The notes below the pieces were generated by a model. It worked only from the letters and a program-made list of their open reading frames with translations, had not been told where the DNA came from and searched no databases. From CAYMND01 sp964465065 (GTDB taxonomy: Bacteria; Acidobacteriota; Aminicenantia; UBA2199), in the NCBI GenBank assembly GCA_964465065.1, contig CAYXHZ010000001.1:62001-126000 (forward strand): 64,000 nt of DNA. The letters are read 5' to 3'. A program made the position numbers and the translations under genes. Below are positions 46,201 to 53,700 of this stretch, one piece after another; the stretch's first letter is position 1; the number at the start of each line of letters is the position of its first letter.

Positions 46201-49200
46201 GATGGCCGCATCCGGATCGATGACCGCCGTATAGGTGCAGCTGCAGGTGGTGGCCGTGGGGGTGAAGTTGAAGGTCAGGGTGGAGTTGGCCCCGGCGGCC
46301 AAGGTGACTGTCTGGTCGGTAAAGGTCTGTCCACAATCGGAACTCAGACGCACCACGGCGCTGGTGGCGGTGGCGCAGCCGATGTTGCCCACATTCACCT
46401 GTACGGTGCCGGTGAGGCTGCCGTCGGCGGTGCAGGTAATGGACGGGGTCACCGAATTCACCTGCAGATCGGGCAAGGGATTGGCATAGGTCTCGGTGCG
46501 GGTGTTGTTGCTGCCGCTGCATTCGCAGACATCGTTGTCCACGTCCACGGTGGCGGTGAAGTCGCAGCTGCAGTCGGTACAGTCGGCCCAGGCGCCGCTG
46601 ACGGCAAAATCCACCGTCGTCGTCTGGCCGTTGGTCAGGGTGGCCGAGACCGTCTGCTCGGTGAAGTTCAGGCAACCGTCGCTGACCAGGCCGACCGTGA
46701 AGCCCGTGGCCGAACCGAAACCGCGGTTGCGTACGGTGACGCGCACCAGTCCGCTGATATTGTCGCCAGAACAGGACAGATTGGTGAAATCGATATCGCT
46801 CACCTCCAGATCCGGCAGTGTGGAAGTGAAGGTCTCGCTGCGCTGGTTGTTGCCGCCGTCGTACTCGCAGACATCGCTGCCGCTGTCGACGGTGGCGGTG
46901 AAATCGCAGGCGGCGTCGCTGCAGTCCGCCCAGGCTCCCGTGACATTGAATACCAGGGTGGTCGAGGCGCCGCTGTCCAGAGAGCTCACCGTCAGGGGGG
47001 TGAAGCCGAGACAGCCGTCGCTGCTCAGGCTGACCTGGAAGTTCGCGGCGCTGTCGCAGCCGATGTTTTCGATCGTCACCCGCACGTTTCCGGACATGGT
47101 GTCGCCGCTGCAGGCGAGATTGGAAAAATCGATGTCGCTGACGGTGAGATCGGCGATTGCCGAGGTATGGGAACTGGAAGCCAGCGAATTGTTGCCGCCG
47201 TCGCTTTCGCAGACCAGGGCATCCGGATCGGCTGTTGCGGTAAAGATGCAGCTGCATTCGTCCCGGTCCGGGGTGAAGGAAAAGTACAGGGTGGTGCTGG
47301 CTCCGGCGGCCAGGCTGGTGACGGTCTGATCGCTGAAACTGTAGGCGCAGTCGGATTCCAGGCGTACGGGGATGTCGAGGGCCGTTCCGCAGCCGTTGTT
47401 GCTGACGGTAACCGCGACCGTTCCGGTCAAGCTGCCGTCACTGCTGCAGCTGACGGACGGACTCACCGCGCTGATGCGCAGGTCTGGAGCGCCGATGGTT
47501 TTGGCGTTCGAGCACAGGGTGTTGTTGCCGCCGTTGCACTCGCAGATGGCCAAGCCGGGATCGACCTCGATGCGCAGAGAAACCTGACAGGCGGTGGAAT
47601 TGCTGACGATGTTCGTCGTGATATCGTGGTTCGTCAGGGTAAAAGTCTGGGTGGCACCGGCGCCGATACTGGCACCGCTGAAGGTCTCGGTCCATTGGTC
47701 CAGCTGGGAACCGCTGCAGGAAGCGGCCGAAAACAGGGTGAAACGCACAGCCACATTACCGGTCACATCGGCGTTGCAGCCGCTGTTCTGCAAAGTCACG
47801 TCGCCGGATACCCGGATCTGGCCGTCGGCCTGACAGGCGACCGAGAGACTCTCGCCGTAGACCGTCAGATCGGGGATGGAGACGATCTTTCCGGGGGAAC
47901 AGTAGCTGTTGTTGCCGCCGTCGCTCTCGCAGAGGGTGTTGCTGTAGTCCAGTTCCAGGCCGACCGAAACCAGGCAGGCAGTCGAGTTGATGCACAGGTT
48001 GCGGTTCAGGGTGGAATTGATGGTAAAGGTCTGGGTCCCGCCCCCGGCGGCGATATTGACGGAATTGAAGGTCAGGGTAAAACTGCCGTTGCTTCCGGAG
48101 CAGGCGTCGTCGTCGTTGTAGATGCGCACCCGCACCGGGATGTTGCTGGTGAAGGCCGCACCGCAACCGTCGTTGGCCACCACCACATTGCCGCTCACCC
48201 GGACCTGGCCGTCGGCGTTGCAGGTGATGGTCAGGGTGTCGCTCACCACGCGCAGATCGGCAATCGTGAAGGTCTCGTCGCTGCACAGGCTGTTGTCGCT
48301 GCCGTCGCATTCGCAGATGTCGCCGTTGTAATCGGCCTCGCTGAGGATGGAGAACTGACAGCTCGTGGCGCTGCTCACGGCGTTGCCGCTGATGCTGCGG
48401 GCCGTCAGCGCGAAGGTCTGGCTGGCTCCGGCGGCGATGCTGACCCCGGTGAAGGTCTGAGTCCACTGATCGATCTGGCTGCCGGAGCAACCCGTTCCGG
48501 AATGCAGGGTGAAACGCATGGGCACATTGCTGGTCAGGGTGCCGGAGCAACCGGCGTTGCGCAGGATCACCGTGCCGGAAACCTGATAATTGCCGTCGGA
48601 ACTGCAGGTGATGTTGAGGGCCTCGCTGGCCACTTCGATGTCCGGAATGGCCGGTGAATAGGCCGTGGGCCGGACATAGCCGTTGTTGCTTTCGTTGCAT
48701 TCGCAGACTTCGCCCAGAGTGTCCACCGTGGCGGTAAAATTGTAGGAACAGGGTGAACAGCTAGGCGTCCAGGCGCCGATGTCGATGCTGACCGTGGTCG
48801 AAGCGCCGGCGGCCAGGGTGCCGCTGTAGGTTCCAGAGCCCGTCCAGCTGCCATCGCTGGCGCTGACGGTGAACCCCGTGCCATGAGTGGCGCCCGTGCC
48901 CTGATTGCGCACGGTGACCGAGATGGCGCCGCTGAACGAGCCGTCGCTCGAGCAGCTGATGGATGGAGTGATATCCGTAGCGATCAGGTCGGGCATCAGT
49001 ACCGTGGTGGCCGCGGCGCTGGCCCAGGTGCCGTTCGAACAGTCGTAGCCGGTGGTGCTCGGGTTGTTGTCGGTGGCCTCGCCGGCGATACCGCAACCCC
49101 AGATGGCACGAACATTGTTCTGGCGCAGCGCGGTGGTGCAGTCCGCCTGATTCGGCGAACCCACCGGACTGAGGTTGCTCTGCAGAGTGAAAGTGGCCGA

Positions 49201-52200
49201 ATTTCCGGCGGCCAGATCGTTGAACTCCCAGGCCCAGACATTGCCGCTGGTGTTGACGATGGCCGTCCCCGGCTTGTCCGGACTGGTGAACGATCCCGGC
49301 ACGAAGCTCAGCCAGGCGCCGAGGGTATCTTCGACCCGCACCACCTGGGCGTTACCGGTGCCGGTGTTGCTGACGACGACGGTCCAGGTGACGGCGTTGC
49401 CACAGTCCACGCTGGCGGTAGCCGGGGTCTTGGTCACGCTCAGAACGGGATAGTTCGACGCCACTTCCTGGTTGGTGCTGGTGGAGTACTGGGTCAGGCC
49501 GCAGCAGTCGTAGTAGCGCAGGTCGAGGCCCACGTCCTGGGTGGTGTAGCAGTTGGACTGGACCGAAAACTTGAGCACGATGGTGTCGTTGCCGCCGCTG
49601 GCCTCCAGCACATCGACCAAATCGCTGGCCTTGCTGTTGATGTCGAAGAAGGTCAGCATGTTGCCGACGATGGCGGGATCGCCGACGGGCGCTGTCGCCC
49701 CGCTGTTGTCCGCCCCCTGATAGAGCGATGAACTGCCGGCGATGTAACTGAGACCGGCGGGCAGGGTGATGACCAGATCGAGGTCGCTGGCGTCGGTGGC
49801 ACCGGTATTTTCGATGACCAGGGTCATCTCGGTGCTCTGGTTGCAGGAATCGATGCTGAGCGGGTTGAGGGCCACGGACAGGTAGCCCACCGTGGGCTGA
49901 CGGGTCTCGGTCCGGACATCGCTGACGCTGACCGAGCCCAGGCAGAGGGTGTTGTCGGGCGCATCTACGCCCGGTTTGGTGGCCGAGGAACCGTCGGCGC
50001 TGCCGCAGCCCCACCAGGCCTGAACGGTATTGTCGAGGTCCGGACTGCAGGGCGAGCTGTCGGTATGGGCCGTCAGGGTCAGGGTGACGGTGGTATTGTG
50101 GGGCACGTTCCGCAGTTCCCAGGCGACGGCATTGACCCCGTTATAGGTACCGTCATCGGAGGTGTACGGCGGCTCTCCCGTCGAGGAAACGTAAGTGTAG
50201 GCCGCGTCCAGGCTGTCTTCGACCCAGAGTATGGGCAGGGTGTAGCCCGAATTGTTGGTCACGGCGATGGTCCAGGCGATGTCCTGGCCGCAGTCGATGG
50301 GCGTGTTGGAGCGGGTCTTGGTGATGGTCACGTTGGGGGCGTGGAAGCTGACGTTGAAATTGCTGTCGGCTACGGTGAAAACCTGACCGCAGGGATTCTC
50401 GTAGGCCGTGGAAATGGTGACGAGCCCGCCTTGGAATGGGCATTGGGCGGTGAAATCGAAATCCAGTTCCACCGTGTCGCCCGAGACCAGCGCGGCCAGG
50501 GCCGGGATCTCGGCCTTCGTCCACCGCAGGGGCGAGTTTATCGAATCCGGGTCGTAATCCATGTGGGGGCCGTTCCAGGCCCCGCCGTTGACCCGCCAGC
50601 GGGTGCTGCCCGAGACGTAGACCAGGCCGGTGGGCAGGGTTTCGGTCAATTCCACGTTGTAGCAGGTCGTCTGGCCGGCGTTGCGCACGATGATCGACCC
50701 CTCCGGAGCCGAACAGGCGTCCACCGGATTGGTGACCACGTTGGTGTGCACCAGCATGGGAGCCGGAATTTCCACCGTGGCGCTGTCTGCCACCGCCACC
50801 TGGCAATTCTGGCCGATGCAGCCCCAGGAGGTGCTGACATCGTTTGTCAGGTTGTTGCAGTCGACGATGTCGGCCACGAAGGTGATAGCCCGTCTCTCCC
50901 CCGCCGTCATGTCGCTGATGGCGATGGTGGCGCCGTTGATGACGGTACCGGCATGGTCGAGGTTGCCGGAGACGGTCACCCCGGTCATATCGTCGACGAC
51001 GGCGCTGGAGTAATGCAGGCCAGCCCCCAGCAGGTCGTCCACCCAGACATTGTAGGCGGTACCGGTGCCTCGGTTGGTGACGTAAATGGTCCATTGCGCC
51101 GTGTTCGAGGTACCGTAGTAAACCTCCGGAGTTTTTTCGATGATCAGGTCGCCGGAAAGGAGCAGGGCCGGCGTTTCGCTGGCCGAGACGGTGCAGCTGC
51201 CATCGGAAACGGCGTCATCGTGGCAGAGATCGTCGAAGCTGGCAGTGGCGTCGAGATTGCCCAGTCCGGAGCAGCGCTTCTGCATGGTCAGCTGGATGAC
51301 GGCCTGCTGACCCGAACCGGTGAATCCATCTTCGAAATTCCAGATATAATCGCCGTTGCCGTCGATGGTCGGCAGGCAGCTCAGCGGTATCACGTCGCCC
51401 AAGCAGGTGATGGCTGCCGGGTTGGTCGCATCGACGACATAATAGTTCAGGCCCGACAGTACCAGCCGCACGTCCTTGGGACTGACGGTGGAAGAAGTCT
51501 GCGTCAGGGTCAGGGTGATTTCCTGGGTCCGGCACTTGTCGATGATCTCCCCCAGCCCGCTCATGGTCAGCGACATGGCCGGCGGGACTATGGTCACCGG
51601 AGTGGTCTCGTGGATGATGCCGTCGCCGAGACACTGACCTCCGGTCGCTCCCATGGACAGGCTTGACCAGGAGTAGAAAGCAGTCTGGGCACAAGCGGCG
51701 GCAGTGGCCTCGTTGATGGTCAGATCATAGCTTATGACCAGGGTATGGCCGGCCACCGACATGGTCGAAGCCCCGGAAAAGTCGAGCACCAGGCTGCCTC
51801 CGGGGGTGGTATCGGTCACCAGGGCCGAACCGGTGATGTCGCTGCCGTCCAGGGTGATACTCAGGTTGCCGTTGTAGGTCTGGGCGTTTTCGGCGTGTTC
51901 GGTGAAGACCAGGTTGTTCAGGGTCACTATGGAATCACCGTTGAAGGTGTAGGTGTTGGTGTAGGTGATGTCGGTGCAGCGGACGCCAGGCGCAGGGGAA
52001 GCGGTCTTGGTGGAATCCACCCCTTCCTCGCACTCGATGGCGCTGGTCTCGCTGGCACTGGCGCTCAGAGCGCAACCGCAGCAGTCGGTGCCCCCGGCAG
52101 TCACGCTGTTGCTGAAGGTGGTGTTGCAGTAGGTTTCGCACTCGGTACGGGGCGGCGACTGCAAGATCAGTGTTTTGGAGAGCGAAGCCGGCGGAATGTA

Positions 52201-53700
52201 GGTCCAGATGACGGTGCCCCCCGTACCCCCGCTCCCGGGGGTATAGACTCCGCCGTCGGCATCGATTACGACGAATCCGTCGGGAATGGTGTCGACCACG
52301 TTGATGGCGCCGGTGCTGCCGCTGCCGCAGCTGAGCGGGCCGGAATAGGTCGAGCTGACAGTGTAACTCACCAGATCGCCGATCTGGATGACGGAGCCGG
52401 CGCCGCTCTTGTCGACGGTCAGGGCCACAGTTCCGGAGGGAGGCGTGATGGCGCTGAGTTCCACCGGCGGATAGAAGTCTTGGCCGCATCCGTCCTGGTA
52501 ATGCTTCTGCCACAGAAGATCGCGATCGGGGAAATCGGCTCCGCACCAGGCGGTGTAATTCAGGCGGAAGGAAAGCGTATAGCGGTTGTCGGGGGCCGCT
52601 GACAGCGGCGGCAGCGGATCGCTCAGGTTGAACTGGCTGCCGTCCCAGCTGGCTCCGGCGGAAACGTTCGAGACGGTGAAACCGGTAAAATCTACGATGG
52701 AACGCAGATTGTAAGCTGCGCCGTCGCCGATGTTGACGATGTCGAAGGAGACATCCACGTAATCCTGGCAATAGGTGAAAGTGATGTCCGGGGGCGTGAA
52801 ATCGATCAACGGCGTCTTGACGATCCGTTCCACCGAAGCCGTAGCCGTGCCGCCGTCATCGGCCGTGTTGAAACATTCGCTGACGGCATCGCAGCCCCAG
52901 CGCACGTCGGCGCTGTTGTCCAGGCCAGAACAGGCGATGACTGTGGCGGTGATGTCCATGGTCAGGATGTCGCCGGGGTCCATCGAGGCCAAAGCAGGGT
53001 AAGCGGCCGCATCCCAGGTCGTGTTCTGACCGACGTTGACGCCGTTCTGGGTGGACGAGACGTAAGCCAGTCCGGATCCCAGCACATCGCTGACCACGAC
53101 ATTCTCGATAGTCCCCAGTCCGGTGTTTTCCACCGTCAGGGTCCAGGTCACATCCTGGCCCACTTCGCGGGCCACCACATTCGGTGTCTTCTTGATGGTC
53201 ACGGCGCCGGGCAGAACCTGGATCGACTTGGCAGCACTGTCCGAAGAGGGCGTGCCGCTGATCAGGTAATCGAAATCCACGTTCATCGAGGCCGATACGG
53301 CCGTGCAGTCCGTCTGCAGCTGGAAGGCGATGCTGAGGGTTTCGCCGTCCAGAAGAGACTGGGGCGATCCGCACAGGGTGTCGATGTCCCAGGTCAGGGT
53401 GGTGGTGCCGGTCGGATCGGCGCTGCAGAAGGCCGGATCGCTGTCGATCCACAGCGAGCTGCTGCCCGGGACGTAGCTGAAACCAGTCAGGAGGGAGATG
53501 TTGTTGGCCACCACCAGCTCGGTCAGGGGATTGCCGGAATTGTTCTGGATGGTGATGGTGTAGGTCTTGGTTTCGCATTTGTTGATGGTTCCGTCGCCGC
53601 TGATTTCACCATTCTGGGCGTTGAGCTCGCAGTTGAACAACCAGGGCAGGAGCGCAATCGACAGCAGCGTGATCAGGTGACCCGAGCGGACTTGTTTCAT
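40216..53700 (-). CDS. 4494-residue secreted repeat protein (DUF11-like and CARDB-like repeats)
   Basis: The start chosen is the ATG at 53700, which overlaps the upstream stop (ATGA) and follows AGGGAGAAAAGAA; a longer open frame upstream is only the previous gene out of frame. A signal peptide (LITLLSIALLPWLFNCELNA) leads to DUF11-like repeats to about residue 1567, with phrases such as VTWTLTVENTGLGTIENVVV. Fifteen CARDB-like repeats follow (about 1568-3311), each opening with a form of IPDLTVSDID and closing with an acidic, Cys-bearing motif such as VDVDNDVCECSGSNN. One more DUF11 repeat, about 900 residues of mainly helical text and two SdrD-type modules near the end (VFADQNGNGQRDVGEPG; YEDQNENGIRDESEPA) complete it. 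It is probably a calcium-stabilised surface fibre or adhesin. No LPXTG, PEP-CTERM or T9SS tail is evident. Confidence 0.88.
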   Translation of the reverse strand: MKQVRSGHLITLLSIALLPWLFNCELNAQNGEISGDGTINKCETKTYTITIQNNSGNPLTELVVANNISLLTGFSYVPGSSSLWIDSDPAFCSADPTGTTTLTWDIDTLCGSPQSLLDGETLSIAFQLQTDCTAVSASMNVDFDYLISGTPSSDSAAKSIQVLPGAVTIKKTPNVVAREVGQDVTWTLTVENTGLGTIENVVVSDVLGSGLAYVSSTQNGVNVGQNTTWDAAAYPALASMDPGDILTMDITATVIACSGLDNSADVRWGCDAVSECFNTADDGGTATASVERIVKTPLIDFTPPDITFTYCQDYVDVSFDIVNIGDGAAYNLRSIVDFTGFTVSNVSAGASWDGSQFNLSDPLPPLSAAPDNRYTLSFRLNYTAWCGADFPDRDLLWQKHYQDGCGQDFYPPVELSAITPPSGTVALTVDKSGAGSVIQIGDLVSYTVSSTYSGPLSCGSGSTGAINVVDTIPDGFVVIDADGGVYTPGSGGTGGTVIWTYIPPASLSKTLILQSPPRTECETYCNTTFSNSVTAGGTDCCGCALSASASETSAIECEEGVDSTKTASPAPGVRCTDITYTNTYTFNGDSIVTLNNLVFTEHAENAQTYNGNLSITLDGSDITGSALVTDTTPGGSLVLDFSGASTMSVAGHTLVISYDLTINEATAAACAQTAFYSWSSLSMGATGGQCLGDGIIHETTPVTIVPPAMSLTMSGLGEIIDKCRTQEITLTLTQTSSTVSPKDVRLVLSGLNYYVVDATNPAAITCLGDVIPLSCLPTIDGNGDYIWNFEDGFTGSGQQAVIQLTMQKRCSGLGNLDATASFDDLCHDDAVSDGSCTVSASETPALLLSGDLIIEKTPEVYYGTSNTAQWTIYVTNRGTGTAYNVWVDDLLGAGLHYSSAVVDDMTGVTVSGNLDHAGTVINGATIAISDMTAGERRAITFVADIVDCNNLTNDVSTSWGCIGQNCQVAVADSATVEIPAPMLVHTNVVTNPVDACSAPEGSIIVRNAGQTTCYNVELTETLPTGLVYVSGSTRWRVNGGAWNGPHMDYDPDSINSPLRWTKAEIPALAALVSGDTVELDFDFTAQCPFQGGLVTISTAYENPCGQVFTVADSNFNVSFHAPNVTITKTRSNTPIDCGQDIAWTIAVTNNSGYTLPILWVEDSLDAAYTYVSSTGEPPYTSDDGTYNGVNAVAWELRNVPHNTTVTLTLTAHTDSSPCSPDLDNTVQAWWGCGSADGSSATKPGVDAPDNTLCLGSVSVSDVRTETRQPTVGYLSVALNPLSIDSCNQSTEMTLVIENTGATDASDLDLVITLPAGLSYIAGSSSLYQGADNSGATAPVGDPAIVGNMLTFFDINSKASDLVDVLEASGGNDTIVLKFSVQSNCYTTQDVGLDLRYYDCCGLTQYSTSTNQEVASNYPVLSVTKTPATASVDCGNAVTWTVVVSNTGTGNAQVVRVEDTLGAWLSFVPGSFTSPDKPGTAIVNTSGNVWAWEFNDLAAGNSATFTLQSNLSPVGSPNQADCTTALRQNNVRAIWGCGIAGEATDNNPSTTGYDCSNGTWASAAATTVLMPDLIATDITPSISCSSDGSFSGAISVTVRNQGTGATHGTGFTVSASDGSWTGSGTYSGTLAAGASTTVSIDIGAWTPSCSPCSYNFTATVDTLGEVCECNESNNGYVRPTAYSPAIPDIEVASEALNITCSSDGNYQVSGTVILRNAGCSGTLTSNVPMRFTLHSGTGCSGSQIDQWTQTFTGVSIAAGASQTFALTARSISGNAVSSATSCQFSILSEADYNGDICECDGSDNSLCSDETFTIADLRVVSDTLTITCNADGQVRVSGNVVVANDGCGAAFTSNIPVRVRIYNDDDACSGSNGSFTLTFNSVNIAAGGGTQTFTINSTLNRNLCINSTACLVSVGLELDYSNTLCESDGGNNSYCSPGKIVSIPDLTVYGESLSVACQADGQIRVSGDVTLQNSGCNADVTGNVAVRFTLFSAASCSGSQLDQWTETFSGASIGAGATQTFTLTNHDITTNIVSNSTACQVSLRIEVDPGLAICECNGGNNTLCSNAKTIGAPDLRISAVSPSVSCSSDGSLTGTVAVTVSNNGCGTALDIPVRLESDCAYSFSDQTVTSLAAGASTTLYFSFTPDRDECSCIFTATADPDALVCESDGGNNSLASSSHTSAIADLTVSDIDFSNLACSGDTMSGNVRVTIENIGCDSAANFQVSLSSDGCLGFTPLTVSSLDSGASTTLVFNVTGAWADCSDAACDFTATVDSGSDVCEYDGGNNQRSETFTSTLPDLEVSDIDFTNLSCSGDNISGLVRVTVRNRGFGSATGFTVGLVSDGCLNFTEQTVSATLTNGQTTTVDFAVSGAWADCTDCSCDFTATVDVDNDVCECSGSNNTRTETYANPLPDLQVNSVTPSITCTADGSLTGTVQVNVGNIGCATATSAVVRLSSDCGQTFTDQTVTLAAGANSTLTFNFTPTATTCSCTYTAVIDPDAAICECSGSNNSASSSTLDSTIPDLTISDIDFSNLSCSGDAISGNVQVTVQNVGCDTASNFAVSLASDGCLTFSDQTVTTLAAGSSTTLTFAVSGAWADCTDGACDFTATVDVDNDVCEFSSANNTLVETYNSPLPDLDVSDIDFSNLSCSGDTISGFVRVTVRNRGFGSATGFDVRLASDGCLSFTEQTVSATLTNGQTTTVDFAVSGTWADCTDCSCDFTATVDVDNEVCECSGGNNTRTETYTNPLPDLTVTAVATEIECLGDGNLTGTTVTVQNRGCGDAANVVVRLNSDCGLTFTDQTVNLNAGETKTVFFGFTSGITGCACSFTATIDPDNLICECDGTNNSDSGTLALSIPDLEVQAETLAIGCADDGQFTVGGTVTLQNNGCGPSLTSDVPMRFTLYAGTGCSGSVLTTWTQTLGAVNLASAGGTQSFTIDTQTFPVNLCNVAGDCDLSIRIEADYDDSICEWDGTDNDLCVDKTHDCIDIEAVELVPSVLCRGDGSLTSTLTLTLRNSGGNPLTRDFAIRFSDDRGWEAERFYQADLGGTLPLAAGESVELTQNWDRRFGLDTCRFTDISVFIDSQNEYCQCSSANDVLNVTYDLTFPNLKVMDIQPTCQADGTYRVRVRLQNDGCGDAGSFNLLLSDNAGVKRTLTQSGLARGGDVWVDFDSWPIECEPIMLVFTASVDTDSTVCEFDNGDNLFSVTHNRLEPDLVLLGVSGLCSGDGTISFSGRVVNQGSGSLSPVTLYLYNDADRLLHSLTLPGNSGKESDFSFFIADPAPGQTQTFRLVTDAEFSQCECNGQNNEAQVTIRCEEGDKPLLSLSKTCPSGQAVGGVYRFELEVVNEAGSDLEGLVLRDTLPLGFTYVAGSSRLDGRPITDPTNVTELVWELGTLPQGARRTLVFAAVAAADIDPGQYCNQARVSASRPGETLVLTSNLAECCTVVVGEPDPGCCLDLKVEPLGAWRIPPLPLVKPTYRFETAPAMLTVFGSLDLWKHEPPTPDSYNWLVQQRLREYALTTMREYYLRSASGLLDEQGTLRLSFAASDPIPRGNEDLRWSQTTASQVCTPGQIGRELLALDQAIGAEGDADLRKDLEKLFEHRLLFLTMAGDDLPMNWTLRTNREIRQEGKASLHDRAELYWALNGLSRRSPLTEGLLSRYRLALKDLDQPKIDKEQLGAELFFGLALEQKGENSLLMEKRLKLLDLFNQDRLAFKEARQLALAAALFAKDDAATTRRLMEEIKNRFFNTRYQLVGSPEADGALRVVLEDLGALLLAVNRLEPALRDEWTGIIDGHVSGGILFARPENTISLRVMGDESHPLPLPHRDESSLKPVRPAPVYVRDALILPPEYEPLPLADLTGPWLNILPAEAQVSSGGLAQNASQLMWTGHQLTLSPDPLDRENGRNWRFLGHRFLETILTAASGYQSSSGLFVPEPNMARMGRGEQLLAPDSQALYHLDDLAALALAERAYLQTEGRDKTRMETLLKAQEALIGDLVKAGFVPHTFVMDAEGLPRSKGKSPARGIDLARLSEAFPNLRAILTTLIEKGADSPLGRDDLLFLFQYRPWTALFTKALEKVQETKGKAVDLLLNKDASALLLGQKTRYQEDWWNLTQNLPLAEGASLHGPSDRPFYQLGSLFLGSRLLSEPILQPRLTQVQTLLRDMLRQNWHLPLAGEVQQLPSDRYFVEQPATRTTAFPGDRFVFRVTVDTLCLDGRPGTDTSGTYFIRGRFDRFLDDQGHTGDAGLSRIGDFRWRHDGLAPDGRFSYLGFARIPTQAPFGILGGEFHLSRSNLGDDLWFDWSRDEHCEDLERQGLLQIIPEQQRVGVVFADQNGNGQRDVGEPGISGVRIRDDLGRKVYSDADGRFTFTMGDQPRYLQVMPDSVAAEYLIDPRCSRWIEPRESVETAMPLIPQQPVIGTVYEDQNENGIRDESEPALVDVAVEAGSKRSFSDRDGRFKLINTPVQWRLSLKISDEQPLFKGSIKQVKIEIEKEEK
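45142..47490 (-). repeat. higher-order 1011-base repeat (three CARDB-like units per copy)
   Basis: Unit starts recur at fixed distances: 47490, 46476 and 45465 for one unit type; 47157 and 46146 for the second; 46818 and 45807 for the third. Same-type units are 1011 bases apart (once 1014), giving about 2.3 copies. Long stretches are nearly identical between copies, for example around 45481-45600 and 46492-46611. Confidence 0.9.
47491..48648 (-). repeat. tandem repeat of about 387 bases (three longer CARDB-like units)
   Basis: Unit starts at 48648, 48264 and 47877 are 384 and 387 bases apart, the last ending at 47491. These longer units share the phrase RFTLxSxxxCSGSQxDQW and differ from the 337-base family. 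A related single unit lies downstream at about 44750-45141. Confidence 0.8.

Larger units (their letters stand above)
43765..48998 (-). repeat. array of 15 CARDB-like repeats within the giant gene
   Basis: Fifteen units of about 105-130 codons follow one another. Each starts with a P-D-L type motif, has alternating polar/hydrophobic strands with N-x-G-C in the middle, and ends with an acidic C-E-x-x-x-x-N-N motif. Units differ in length: units 2-4 are about 128-129 codons, units 5-11 about 110-114. Confidence 0.85.

Noticed and set aside
47167..48657. Second long plus-strand frame of 496 codons
   Set aside because: Same reason: opposite strand of the CARDB-like array, low-complexity product.
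43765..48998. Regular repeats considered as CRISPR or as a transposon array
   Set aside because: The period is hundreds of bases, in frame, and codes for protein domains; no short repeats with unique spacers.
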